A DNA stretch of 64,000 nt from an uncultured Gammaproteobacteria bacterium (GTDB taxonomy: Bacteria > Pseudomonadota > Gammaproteobacteria > Arenicellales > Poriferihabitantaceae), in contig CAMYNW010000019.1 of NCBI GenBank assembly GCA_947259885.1, forward strand, positions 114,392 through 178,391, in the 5' to 3' direction. Shown in pieces: positions 9,348-18,788 of the stretch. The translations under genes and the position numbers were made by a program. The notes below the pieces were generated by a model that was not told where the DNA came from, made no database searches, and saw only the letters and a program-made list of their open reading frames with translations. Position 1 is the stretch's first letter. Each line of letters begins with the position of its first letter.

Positions 9348-10559
9348 CTAAGCTGTGGAAAGACGTGTGAGCGGTTTTTCATCGATAGGCAAGTGCACCA
9401 AAGCAGCCACAATGCCCAGGACGATGCCAGCGTACCACATACCGTCATAAGAACCGGTCTGGTCATGGATTCGGCCACCCAACCATACCCCAAGAAAGCT
9501 GCCTAGCTGGTGACTTAGGAATACAATACCAAACAAAGTGGCCATGTATCGCACCCCAAATACTTGCGCCACAATGCCGGTAGTCAAGGGTACCGTGGAC
9601 AACCACAAAATACCCATGGTGCCCGCAAATAAATAAATTACCAACGGGGTTTTGGGCAGCAACAGTAGGCCGAGGATAGTGAGCGCGCGGGCAAAGTAAA
9701 TAGTGCTGAGGCTCACTTTTTTGCTGAATCGTTGGCCTGCCATGCCTGACAGGAACGACCCTATGATGTTCATAAGTCCGATCAATGCAATTGACCATGC
9801 ACCAATTGCGGGATCTAATCCAAGGTCCCTTATATAAGCGGGAAAGTGAACAGTAATAAATGCTACATGAAATCCGCAAACGAAAAAGCCCAAGGTTAGC
9901 AAAACGTAACCGCTATGTTTGCCGGCTTCACGAAGGGCCTCCGCCATGGTCTGATTGCTGAATGCTTCGGTGGATACGTTTGGATCCGAAGGTAGTATTA
10001 ATGCGAGCGGAATCATTACCAACGTCGCTGCAGCCAGCAACACTAGCGTGGTGCTCCAGCCGTAAGCGCTGATAAATCCCTGACTGATAGGCGAAAATAG
10101 AACCTGGCCAAAAGATCCGGCAGCTGTTCCGAGGCCAAGTATAAAAGATCGTTTATTCGCGCCGACAACTCTCACCATTGCCGCCATTGCGATGGTGAAT
10201 GACGAGAATGCAATGCCGACACCCGCCAGTATGCCTGCAGTAAGATGCAATCCTATAGGGCTGTTTACCAGGGTCATACCATATACACCTAACGCGTAAA
10301 CGATGGCGCCGAATATAATCACTTTTATCGCGCCCAGCTTGTCTGCGATCGCGCCTGCAAATGGCAGTCCAACTCCCCAAAAGAGGTTCTGTAGTGCCAT
10401 GGCCAGACCAAATGTCTCGCGAGTCCACTCCCTGTCAACCGTCATCGGTTCCAGGAACAAGCCAAAGACCGAACGAACACCAAATCCAGTCGTGGAGATA
10501 ATGCAACCTGCAACAATAACTAGAAGCGGGGTGCGCCAGCTAAAGTCCGCTCTGCTCAT
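9348..10559 (-). CDS. MFS transporter
   Basis: A 403-aa inner-membrane protein with about twelve hydrophobic segments and major facilitator signatures, such as GAIADKLGAIKV in the loop after helix 2. It looks like an organic-anion or monocarboxylate-type MFS carrier, but the substrate cannot be read from sequence. It lies 44 bases downstream of the crotonase gene on the same strand, so the two may be co-transcribed and its substrate could be an organic acid (inference). Confidence 0.85.
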   Translation of the reverse strand: MSRADFSWRTPLLVIVAGCIISTTGFGVRSVFGLFLEPMTVDREWTRETFGLAMALQNLFWGVGLPFAGAIADKLGAIKVIIFGAIVYALGVYGMTLVNSPIGLHLTAGILAGVGIAFSSFTIAMAAMVRVVGANKRSFILGLGTAAGSFGQVLFSPISQGFISAYGWSTTLVLLAAATLVMIPLALILPSDPNVSTEAFSNQTMAEALREAGKHSGYVLLTLGFFVCGFHVAFITVHFPAYIRDLGLDPAIGAWSIALIGLMNIIGSFLSGMAGQRFSKKVSLSTIYFARALTILGLLLLPKTPLVIYLFAGTMGILWLSTVPLTTGIVAQVFGVRYMATLFGIVFLSHQLGSFLGVWLGGRIHDQTGSYDGMWYAGIVLGIVAALVHLPIDEKPLTRLSTA

Positions 10560-10603
10560 TAAAAACTTTCTTCCGTTTTAATTACGAACCCTGATAACCG
10601 GAT

Positions 10604-11380
10604 TTACTTTTGCTGCCACTCTGCCTTGCGTTTCTCGGCAAAGGCAGACATGCCTTCTTTCTGATCTTCGGTGGCAAACAACGCATGAAATTGTCGGCGT
10701 TCGAAAAGTAAACCCTCAGACAGTGTGGTTTCGAAAGAACGGTTGACCGACTCTTTACACATCATCACCGAGGGTAGAGATTTTGCGGCAATCTCACCTG
10801 CCGTTTTGAGAGCATCGTCGAGAAGCTGATCTACAGGTACGATGCGCGCGACCAGTCCGGCCCTCTCCGCTTCATCGGCATCCATCAGTCGGCCTGTGAG
10901 ACAGAGTTCCATAGCTTTTGCTTTACCAATTGCACGGGTCAAGCGTTGGGTGCCCCCAGCTCCAGGGATGATGCCAAGATTAATTTCCGGTTGCCCAAAA
11001 CGGGCATTGTCCGCCGCGAGTATGAAATCGCACATCATCGCTAATTCGCAGCCACCACCCAAAGCATAGCCGCTGACCGCTGCAATAACCGGTTTTCGGC
11101 AATGCGTGACTTGCTCCCAATTATCGGTGATAAAATCTTGTTTGTAGACATCCATAAAGCTTTTGTCTTTCATTTCTACAATATCGGCTCCAGCAGCAAA
11201 CGCTTTTTCGTTGCCGGTGATTACGATGGCGCCTATGTCTGAATTTTCCTCGAACTGATTCAGCGCCTCGCCAAGTTCGATCATGAGAGCGGTCGAAAGT
11301 GCATTGAGTGCCTTGGGGCGATTTAGTCGGATCAGGCCGACGTTGTCATGGATTTCGCTAACGATGGTTGAATAAGCCAT
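10604..11380 (-). CDS. Enoyl-CoA hydratase (crotonase family)
   Basis: A 258-aa crotonase-fold enzyme, most like short-chain enoyl-CoA hydratase (hydration of trans-2-enoyl-CoA). The oxyanion-hole motifs are [11 protein letters not shown] near residue 60 and [11 protein letters not shown] near 105. The catalytic glutamates are in the [11 protein letters not shown] and [17 protein letters not shown] regions. Length is standard. It is divergent from prpE, which also acts on short acyl-CoA, and upstream of the MFS carrier. Confidence 0.92.
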   Translation of the reverse strand: MAYSTIVSEIHDNVGLIRLNRPKALNALSTALMIELGEALNQFEENSDIGAIVITGNEKAFAAGADIVEMKDKSFMDVYKQDFITDNWEQVTHCRKPVIAAVSGYALGGGCELAMMCDFILAADNARFGQPEINLGIIPGAGGTQRLTRAIGKAKAMELCLTGRLMDADEAERAGLVARIVPVDQLLDDALKTAGEIAAKSLPSVMMCKESVNRSFETTLSEGLLFERRQFHALFATEDQKEGMSAFAEKRKAEWQQK

Positions 11381-11559
11381 AGGTGGAATACTGAAAATGG
11401 TTGAAATAGACTATGATTACAGTGCAGCTATAGAAGCAAAGCAAGGCGAACAAGGCGGATATACACTCTATCCGCAAAAAGCCTGAGTCTCTATAGCAAA
11501 CTTTGCGATACCAGAAGACATGTCCTGGTAAATCACATAAAAACAGCTGGATAATGCAC
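11381..11559. promoter_or_regulatory. Divergent promoter region with short inverted repeat
   Basis: This 179-bp spacer separates the crotonase gene (leftward) from prpE (rightward). It contains a perfect 7-bp inverted repeat, GCGGATA at 11455-11461 and TATCCGC at 11469-11475, followed by AAAAA. It could be an operator or a weak leftward terminator-like hairpin. No experimental inference is possible. Confidence 0.4.
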
Positions 11560-13458
11560 ATGACGAACACCTTTGACAAGATATACCAGGCTTCTATCGA
11601 CAATCCCGACGCGTTCTGGGCCGGCGCAGCAGAGCAGATTCACTGGTACCGGAAGTGGGATAAGGTCCTGGATGACAGTGGTGCACCTTTTTATCGCTGG
11701 TTTACCGGGGGCCAGACGAACGTATGCTACAACGCAGTGGATCGCCATGTAGAGCAGGGTCACGGGGATCAACTGGCCATTATTCATGACAGCCCGATTA
11801 CCGGTACTCAACAGAAGATAACCTATTCAGAACTCCAGCGCCGGGTTGCGGAATTTTCCGGGGCCCTGGTTGCATGTGGGGTGGAACAGGGAGATCGAGT
11901 AATCGTGTATATGCCGATGGTGCCTGAAGCAGTCGTTGCCATGCTCGCCTGTGCCCGTATTGGCGCGGTCCATTCCGTGGTGTTTGGGGGATTTGCTTCG
12001 AACGAACTTGCGGTAAGGATCGATGACTGCACACCCAAGGTGATCGTCGCAGCATCTTGCGGACTGGAACCGGGCCGCACGGTGGAATATAAACCCTTAC
12101 TGGATGATGCCATCGAGCTGGCTAAGCACAACCCGGAACACTGTATTATCTTCCAGCGGCCGGAAGCCAAAGCTGATCTTATACAGGGTCGTGACCTCGA
12201 GTGGGGTGAGGCTGTGGCTGCGGGAAAACCTGCTGATTGTGTTCCCATGGAGGCTACCGATCCACTGTATATCCTCTATACTTCTGGAACCACGGGTCAG
12301 CCCAAGGGTGTAGTGCGCGATACCGCTGGAGGAATTGTCGCCCTTAACTGGTCGATGAAGAATATCTACGATATGAATCCGGGGGAGGTTTATTGGGCTG
12401 CATCGGACGTCGGATGGGTTGTGGGGCATTCCTATATCGTTTACGCGCCGTTGTTCTCTCGTAATACCACGATCGTGTTCGAAGGCAAGCCTGTGGGTAC
12501 TCCGGATCCGGGTGTGTTTTGGCGAGTCATTGCAGAACACGATGTAAAAGTTTTATTTACCGCGCCTACCGCATTTCGTGCCATTAAAAAAGAAGATCCA
12601 AGTGGAAGCTATCTAAAGAAATATGATATTTCCTGCCTGCGCGCATTGTTCCTGGCAGGGGAGCGTACCGATCCGGATACGTTGCAATGGGCCACTGAAA
12701 AATTAGGCGTACCCGTGATTGATCACTGGTGGCAGACAGAAACCGGGTGGGCGATTTGCGCCAACTGCATTGGGATAGAAAGCCTTCCGATTAAACAAGG
12801 TTCTCCCACTCGACCGGTGCCAGGGTGGCAGATGCAGGTGCTGGATGACCATGGCAATGAGGTTGAATCTGGTGATATCGGTTCTCTTGTAGTCAAACTA
12901 CCGCTGCCGCCCGGCACTTTCCCCTCTCTTTGGAATGCCAAGCAACGTATGTTTGACTCCTATCTTAAGAACTTTCCCGGCTATTATGAAACTGGAGATG
13001 CCGGGTTTATTGACGAAGACGGTTACGTGTTCGTGATGTCACGTACCGATGATGTCATCAATGTCGCGGGTCATCGCCTGTCCACTGGTGCTATAGAAGA
13101 AGTGCTGGCATCACATCCTGACGTGGCGGAATGTGCGGTGGTTGGTGTAAATGACGCACTTAAGGGAGAGCTGCCCCTAGGGTTCCTGGTGTTGAACGCT
13201 GGTGTAGATCGTGATGATGCCGAGATTGTTAAAGAAAGTGTAGCGCTAGTCAGGCAAAAAATCGGACCAGTAGCGGCATTCAAGCTGGCGACTGTGGTGA
13301 CCAGGCTGCCCAAAACCCGATCCGGTAAAATCTTGCGCGGCACGATGAAGAAGATCGCTGATAGCACCGAGTGGAAAATGCCGGCAACGATCGATGATCC
13401 CGTGATCCTGGATGAAATCACAGACTCACTGAAGGCTCTGGGCTACGCTCAAGATTGA
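11560..13458 (+). CDS. prpE: Propionyl-CoA synthetase
   Basis: Acyl-adenylate-forming enzyme that activates propionate to propionyl-CoA. The AMP-binding signature YTSGTTGQPKGVV is near residue 243. The C-terminal catalytic lysine is in TRSGKILRGTMKK near residue 590. About 632 aa, close to PrpE (around 628). Two ATG codons lie 6 bases apart (11554, 11560); the second aligns best with PrpE N-termini and has better spacing from a weak AGCTGG site. No prpBCD genes are nearby, so the downstream route is not shown here. Acetyl-CoA synthetase is the main alternative. Confidence 0.9.
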   Translation: MTNTFDKIYQASIDNPDAFWAGAAEQIHWYRKWDKVLDDSGAPFYRWFTGGQTNVCYNAVDRHVEQGHGDQLAIIHDSPITGTQQKITYSELQRRVAEFSGALVACGVEQGDRVIVYMPMVPEAVVAMLACARIGAVHSVVFGGFASNELAVRIDDCTPKVIVAASCGLEPGRTVEYKPLLDDAIELAKHNPEHCIIFQRPEAKADLIQGRDLEWGEAVAAGKPADCVPMEATDPLYILYTSGTTGQPKGVVRDTAGGIVALNWSMKNIYDMNPGEVYWAASDVGWVVGHSYIVYAPLFSRNTTIVFEGKPVGTPDPGVFWRVIAEHDVKVLFTAPTAFRAIKKEDPSGSYLKKYDISCLRALFLAGERTDPDTLQWATEKLGVPVIDHWWQTETGWAICANCIGIESLPIKQGSPTRPVPGWQMQVLDDHGNEVESGDIGSLVVKLPLPPGTFPSLWNAKQRMFDSYLKNFPGYYETGDAGFIDEDGYVFVMSRTDDVINVAGHRLSTGAIEEVLASHPDVAECAVVGVNDALKGELPLGFLVLNAGVDRDDAEIVKESVALVRQKIGPVAAFKLATVVTRLPKTRSGKILRGTMKKIADSTEWKMPATIDDPVILDEITDSLKALGYAQD

Positions 13459-13473
13459 CCGGAAAAATCGGCC

Positions 13474-14394
13474 ATGCAGTTCGCATTTATCATGAACCCC
13501 CTGTCTTCGGTGAAAGCATGGAAAGACACTACGTATTATATTATGAAAGCCTGTCAGGAACGCGGGCATCAGGTCTGTTATCTGGATCAACAGTGGCTTT
13601 GGCTGAATCACGATCAACTTTATGCCAAAGTACAATGGCTACGAGTGAATCAAGATGATGCTGAGCCGTTTACCATCCTGTCGGAACAGACGATTGCTTT
13701 GTCACAGACCGATGCCGTGTGGTTGCGTACTGATCCTCCGTTCGACCGGCGTTATTTTTATACTACTATTTTGCTCGACTACTTGCCAGAAAAAACCCGG
13801 GTATTAAATCGTCCTGATGGCGTTCGTAACTGGAATGAAAAGCTGGCGGCTCTGAAATTTCCCGCCTACACACCGAGGACAATCGTCACAAACGATATCG
13901 ACCAAATAAAAAAGTTTGCCGCTGAACAGGAAAAGATAACGGTAAAGCCTATGGATGGATTTGGCGGTAAAGGCATTGTGTTTTACACGTCCGGAGATGA
14001 TGATTCGGTATTGCACCAGGCCACCCATCAGGGCAGTCATTGGGTTATCGCACAGGAGTATCTGGTTGCCGCCTCTCAGGGTGATAAGCGAATTCTCATA
14101 CTCAATGGCGAACCAATGGGCGCAATTCTGCGATTACATGCGGAGGGCGTTGAACTCAATAACCTCGACCAGGGAGGTAGTGCACATGCCGCAAAAATCA
14201 ACGATCAGGAAATGGAAATATGCAGGGCGCTCAAACCTGGCTTGATTGAAGAGGGCGTGTTTTTCGTCGGCCTCGATATCATTGGTGACAAGCTGATCGA
14301 GGTAAATGTTACCAGCCCAACGGGCCTACAGGAACTGTGTAGATTCAACCAGCAGGATTACCATCATCAGATGATCGAAGCGCTGGAACGCTAA
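13474..14394 (+). CDS. gshB: Glutathione synthetase
   Basis: ATP-grasp ligase that joins gamma-glutamylcysteine and glycine. The 306-aa protein has the N-terminal GshB domain (FIMNPLSSVKAWKDTT), the hinge motif NWNEKLAALKFP, the ATP-grasp loop KPMDGFGGKGI near residue 155 and the C-terminal EVNVTSPTGLQEL. Length is slightly below E. coli GshB. It follows prpE by 15 bases and may be co-transcribed. No gshA is in the window. Confidence 0.95.
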   Translation: MQFAFIMNPLSSVKAWKDTTYYIMKACQERGHQVCYLDQQWLWLNHDQLYAKVQWLRVNQDDAEPFTILSEQTIALSQTDAVWLRTDPPFDRRYFYTTILLDYLPEKTRVLNRPDGVRNWNEKLAALKFPAYTPRTIVTNDIDQIKKFAAEQEKITVKPMDGFGGKGIVFYTSGDDDSVLHQATHQGSHWVIAQEYLVAASQGDKRILILNGEPMGAILRLHAEGVELNNLDQGGSAHAAKINDQEMEICRALKPGLIEEGVFFVGLDIIGDKLIEVNVTSPTGLQELCRFNQQDYHHQMIEALER

Positions 14395-14425
14395 CTAGAT
14401 TAAAGCTTCGATTGCGGTTTCTTCA

Positions 14426-15508
14426 CTATTGCGGTAATCCAGGCTTCATAGACAAAAAAGGTTTCTCAACTAGATGCCAGCTCACCACGGCAAAAAAAAG
14501 CGCGAGCAAGAGGCTCAAGACAAACAGCGCTGCGGGTCCAATATTCGGCCAGGTGTATACCAGGGTTTGTTGAATGGGATATCCAAAAATGTAAAGGCCG
14601 TAGGAATAGTCACCCAACCGATTGAAAAGCCGAATCCGACCTGAAGGAACGTAAGCCAGGTAAAGCAGTAAGTAAGCCAGCGAAAGGTAGGTCAGGGTGA
14701 TAAATAATGGTCGGATTCCATAACTGACAATAATTAGAATGGACAGCAATGCCACAATCAAAGTCGATAAGCGGACAAGATTCCTGAGCAGGTAGAATCC
14801 AGCACCAGTAAAAAACATTGCTGCAAAGCGTACTAAGTTTGCGGCAATACTGGTATCGGGCTGTGGTTGCGATATATTGGTCAGGTAGATGGTCATGCTG
14901 GCAACAGCCAAGGTAATGATTAAGAAAGTCGATATGGCTCCAGCAATTAGTGATGTTGTAAATCTGCCAAGCAAGTAGATGGCGGCCAGCCAGCAGTACA
15001 TCAACACTTCGTATTGCAGCGTCCAAAGCGGCGCATTTACCTGCCCGGGTACCGGGTTGGTAGTAAACATTCCCGGAAGATAAACCTCGACCTGACCGAC
15101 TACCAGTAAGCTGTTATTAAACAGAAATCGCCATGTTTGAGACTCCCCGAAGAAATCAGAAAAGCCTAGTTCTGATAGGGTGGTGGCGGAAACGAGTACG
15201 CATAACAAAACTGTTACACCTAGCGCAGGGTATATGCGCAGACACCTCGCGATAAAGTAATGTCTGAGGTCATTTCGCAGGGTGAGGCTTCTGCATACCA
15301 GGAAACCACTAATGATGAAAAAACAGTTAACCGCCAAATATCCAAGTGCCCAAGCAATGGAGCTATGAAGATTTCCTGATAGTAGGACGCTGTGACTTAA
15401 GATAACGGCGCTGGCGGCGCCAAATCGGAGTAGGTTAAAATTATTATCTCGGCCCCTGCTGACTGTGGCCAGGGACATGGGGTGGCGCAGCATATGTATT
15501 GCGACCAT
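14426..15508 (-). CDS. Acyltransferase 3 family membrane protein
   Basis: A 360-aa protein with about ten hydrophobic segments of the OafA/acyltransferase-3 family, which O-acylates surface glycans. The signature NFNLLRFGAASAVILSHS at the N-terminus contains the expected LRF and the histidine of the first helix. An alternative ATG 10 codons downstream is also possible. The C-terminal SGNH hydrolase domain found in some relatives is absent. Substrate unknown. Confidence 0.88.
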   Translation of the reverse strand: MVAIHMLRHPMSLATVSRGRDNNFNLLRFGAASAVILSHSVLLSGNLHSSIAWALGYLAVNCFFIISGFLVCRSLTLRNDLRHYFIARCLRIYPALGVTVLLCVLVSATTLSELGFSDFFGESQTWRFLFNNSLLVVGQVEVYLPGMFTTNPVPGQVNAPLWTLQYEVLMYCWLAAIYLLGRFTTSLIAGAISTFLIITLAVASMTIYLTNISQPQPDTSIAANLVRFAAMFFTGAGFYLLRNLVRLSTLIVALLSILIIVSYGIRPLFITLTYLSLAYLLLYLAYVPSGRIRLFNRLGDYSYGLYIFGYPIQQTLVYTWPNIGPAALFVLSLLLALFFAVVSWHLVEKPFLSMKPGLPQ

Positions 15509-15605
15509 TGATCTGAATGCTCGTATAATACACGGATTAAATTAAAACAATCGGAGTGATCGCAGCATTATTGTTGCGAAGACCATACTTGGTTTCTAGC
15601 TGTAA

Positions 15606-16532
15606 ATGAGAACTGCACTTATTGTAGACGCGGCATGCGACTTGCCGACTGACTATTGCCTGCAGAACGATATTCATATTCTGCCCATGGGTGTCGTCTC
15701 CGGGGAAGAAAGATATTTCGACTATCGAGATATGGATATCACTAAGGGGTTTTATAACGACTACACACACTTCCGTGCTACCGACGCATACTCATTACCA
15801 CCGTCAGTGGATGTGATCAGTTCATATATCACGGAGTTTATTGCCAAATATTATGACCAGGCATTCATAATGTGTCTGAGTAGTTCGCGAAGCAACTTAT
15901 ACAAGTTCGCGATCGAAGCAGGAAAGCAGGCCATGCAGAGCATCCGTGACGTTCGGGGTGATGCCACAAATCACCTTAAAAACCTTCGAATTATGGATAC
16001 GCAAACGGTGTTCACGGGCCAGGCGGTTTTAGCCTATGAGGCGCAGCGTGTGATACAGGTGATCAAGCAGGTAGACTCGCAGGAGCTATACGAAGTACTG
16101 AGAGTTCTATCAGACAACATCCATGTCTATACAGTCCCTAACGACCTATACTATATTCGATCGCGGGCGAATCTGCGGGGGGAGAAGAGTTTTGGCACAT
16201 TATCTTATGCAATTGGCCGGTCATTTGATGTAAAACCGATCGTGCTTACGAAAAATGGTATGACTAGCAAAGCAGGTAGAGGGAAAGGTTTTATAGAAGC
16301 GGTTGGACGCCTGTTTCAGATGGTCAAGAATGCTATTGATGCTGGCCTTATGATCAACGCAGTGATGTTGAGTTATTCTGGCGATACACGCGAAATCACC
16401 AAATTGAACAGTTTCAGATCGCTGCAGGGATATGCCGAGAATGAAGGCGTCAGGGTGTATGTTTCGGTGATGAGCACGGCCGCTGGGATCAACGTAGGCC
16501 CGGGCGCCCTCTCGGTGGCATATTGTGGCTAA
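15606..16532 (+). CDS. DegV family fatty-acid-binding protein
   Basis: A 308-aa protein with the DegV fold. The N-terminal TALIVDAACDLP and the internal ISSYITEF plus CLSSSRSNLYKFA segment (binding-pocket serine region) match. DegV (FakB) proteins bind fatty acids; in Firmicutes they pair with FakA kinase, but no FakA is visible here. Role in this organism is unknown. It is divergent from the acyltransferase gene. Confidence 0.82.
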   Translation: MRTALIVDAACDLPTDYCLQNDIHILPMGVVSGEERYFDYRDMDITKGFYNDYTHFRATDAYSLPPSVDVISSYITEFIAKYYDQAFIMCLSSSRSNLYKFAIEAGKQAMQSIRDVRGDATNHLKNLRIMDTQTVFTGQAVLAYEAQRVIQVIKQVDSQELYEVLRVLSDNIHVYTVPNDLYYIRSRANLRGEKSFGTLSYAIGRSFDVKPIVLTKNGMTSKAGRGKGFIEAVGRLFQMVKNAIDAGLMINAVMLSYSGDTREITKLNSFRSLQGYAENEGVRVYVSVMSTAAGINVGPGALSVAYCG

Positions 16533-16583
16533 AACGGGTATTCACGGCTTCAGGGAGAAAACGGTAATAACCCGTAACTAGTT

Positions 16584-17617
16584 TCAATCGTCTCCTTGGT
16601 AAATCGATGTTTCGGGATTGAATGCCATCCACGCGAAGGCAAAATGGACACCGCTATCTACTGATTTGAGACGCTGGCCTTCAAGCGGTCCAGCTGTGGC
16701 AATTCCCAGCGCATTCCAGGTTGATTTGGTTTCGGTGTCCTTGAGAACTCCGCCTTCAAAGTTAAAGCTGAGGCTTCGGTCACTATCTTTGGCGCTTCGT
16801 TGCCAGGCATTAATCTGACCAACCATTCGCGATTCGCTGATATCACGTTGATCCAAAGCTGACAGCAACTGGCCCGAGTTAACAATCAAAATCTCGGTAT
16901 CGCCCACGCGGTCTTCCACAATCGGTTTGTTCTGCAGGGAGGAAAAGGGATAAATCTTATGCTGATCCGCAATACTGACTCCAAGCACTCGTTCCATGGG
17001 CTTCAGTCGAGAGTCTGTATCGCCCCTGAACAAAAAGGGGCTACTATTAATGTCATCGTACCCAGGATAGGGGTTCTGTCCATACGGGCGAGACATACCA
17101 GTATCACGACTGAGTATCCAACCATCTGGTGCGGACTCGGCAAATGACTCGAACGAAATAATTGAAGATGGAATGCGCTCTAATTTCTGGCCAGCAATCC
17201 GGTGGTGCCAAAATCAAGAATTGTTCCAGCCAGCCTTCGGTCGAAGACAATGGAAGCATTGCAAAGTGGACAGAAAGTAACGCTAATCGGAACACCGTCA
17301 ACTTCATCGTTGACGATTTCATGCCACGTCATGACCTGCAGCGGGTAGGCTCGCGATGTAGTGCCAAGCTTAACCGCAATAACGGGTTCCAGTGGTGCGA
17401 TCCACGATGACGCCTGTTCCACAGTATCAAAGCTGGGATTATCTATAGGCGGTATTCCGTCCTTTGGCGGACCCCCAGACATGATCTCCTTAAGATCGAT
17501 ACTGGTCAGCGAAAAATCTGTATCCGGCCATGCTTGCCTGTATACCTGGGCGCTGGTCCACGAGCTCCACAATGAAGCCACAATTAGAACCAGTATTGGA
17601 AATCTAATTATTTTCAT
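16584..17617 (-). pseudogene. DUF3179 protein gene, broken by internal deletion
   Basis: Two leftward fragments of one DUF3179 gene. The N-terminal part (17617-17180) has a signal peptide and the family motif TFCPLCNASIVFDRRLAG, then stops right after GLLARN. The C-terminal part resumes in another frame at about 17180 with ERIPSSIISF and runs through RPYGQNPYPGYDD to the end at 16584. Family members normally have about 30 residues between these points (the MYDRQT...SWWQ segment), which are missing. So this is a deletion plus frame change rather than a single-base shift. Sequencing or assembly error is less likely because a whole segment is gone. Function of intact DUF3179 proteins is unknown. 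Confidence 0.85.
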
Positions 17618-17692
17618 GATGATGTGACCGTGGGTTCCTGCTTCGGTTCACTAAGCGTGCCACTTTGATACAAGACAAAAAATTGGTCAGGA

Positions 17693-18598
17693 TTACCCTG
17701 GTTTTTGCAGCAGGTCTTGCAATGCCCCTTGAAGCGATGGATAGATAAACTGGTAACCAGATTCCAGTATGCGTTTGGGCGCTACCTGCTGACCTCCTAG
17801 TAAAAGCCCAGATGCTTCGCCAAGTGCCAAGCGAATGAAAAATGCAGGTGCGGTAAGAAAGCTAGGTCGGCCCAATGTATGCGCAAGCGTAGAAGTAAAC
17901 TCTGAGTTACGCACGCTGCCCGGTGCTGCCAGATTGTATGCTCCGTGTAAGTTCTTTTCGAACAGCATATGTTCTAGTATTGCAATCTGATCATCAATAT
18001 GGATCCAGCTCATCCACTGCTGGCCGCTCGAAATCTTGCTACCGAGTCCCATACGAAATGGTAAAAGCAACTGCGTAAGCATGCCGCCACGGATACTTAA
18101 CACCAGTCCAGTGCGGGCCAAACAAACACGTATGCCCAGGCTTTCTGACTTGATCGCCTCTGCTTCCCAGGCTGCACATAATCGCGCCCCAAAATCTTCA
18201 CCAGCCTGATCGCTCTCGTCTATATTCCGCTCACCTGTATCACCATAAAAGCCGATTGCCGATCCGTTGATCAGCACCTCTGGTTTGCGACTCCGTTTTG
18301 ACAGCCACATGACAAGGTCTTGAGTCAAGTCTACTCGGCTTTCCCAGATCTCCTTTTTGCGCGCGCGGCTCCATCTCTTGCCAACTAATTGTGCACCCGC
18401 CAAATTGACCACGGCGTCGATTTCATCATCGTCTGTGATTTCGCTTACAGAACCAACCACCCTTGTTTGTTCTGGAAACAGTCGTGATGCTTTTTCAGGA
18501 ACGCGGCTAACTATAGTTATCCGATGTTTATTTTTAGTGAGTGAGTGATGCAATGCCGAACCGATTAGGCCGGTACCCCCTAAAATCAATATATTCAT
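17693..18598 (-). CDS. TIGR01777/YfcH-type SDR epimerase
   Basis: A 301-aa atypical short-chain dehydrogenase family member. The NAD(P)-binding GGTGLIGSAL motif is at the N-terminus, with VNLAGAQLVGKRW near residue 65 and the YfcH-type C-terminus (APKRILESGYQFIYPSLQGAL). Catalytic role is unknown for the family. It is divergent from the GlxA-type regulator across a 190-bp spacer. Confidence 0.9.
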   Translation of the reverse strand: MNILILGGTGLIGSALHHSLTKNKHRITIVSRVPEKASRLFPEQTRVVGSVSEITDDDEIDAVVNLAGAQLVGKRWSRARKKEIWESRVDLTQDLVMWLSKRSRKPEVLINGSAIGFYGDTGERNIDESDQAGEDFGARLCAAWEAEAIKSESLGIRVCLARTGLVLSIRGGMLTQLLLPFRMGLGSKISSGQQWMSWIHIDDQIAILEHMLFEKNLHGAYNLAAPGSVRNSEFTSTLAHTLGRPSFLTAPAFFIRLALGEASGLLLGGQQVAPKRILESGYQFIYPSLQGALQDLLQKPG

Positions 18599-18788
18599 AG
18601 TATATTTCTGAAAACCGCAGGAAATGACGGTGTCATTTTGCAGGTAGTTGTGTCGAAGATACGTGATGTTCTAGGAACAAGCATCATCAAACCGAAGACA
18701 ATCGCATGTTCCTAGTGTATCTTTAAGGTCTGAATGCATCTGATTAATATAATTCCTTTCTTTTGCGCCACCCCGCTATATATTTAAG
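18599..18788. promoter_or_regulatory. Divergent spacer with 9-bp inverted repeat
   Basis: The spacer between the YfcH-type gene and the AraC-family regulator contains CTAGGAACA at 18671-18679 and its exact reverse complement TGTTCCTAG at 18707-18715. The arms are 36 bases apart, about three and a half helical turns. Such spacing suits two sites bound by a dimeric or looping regulator; the adjacent GlxA-type protein is the obvious candidate (inference). Confidence 0.4.
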
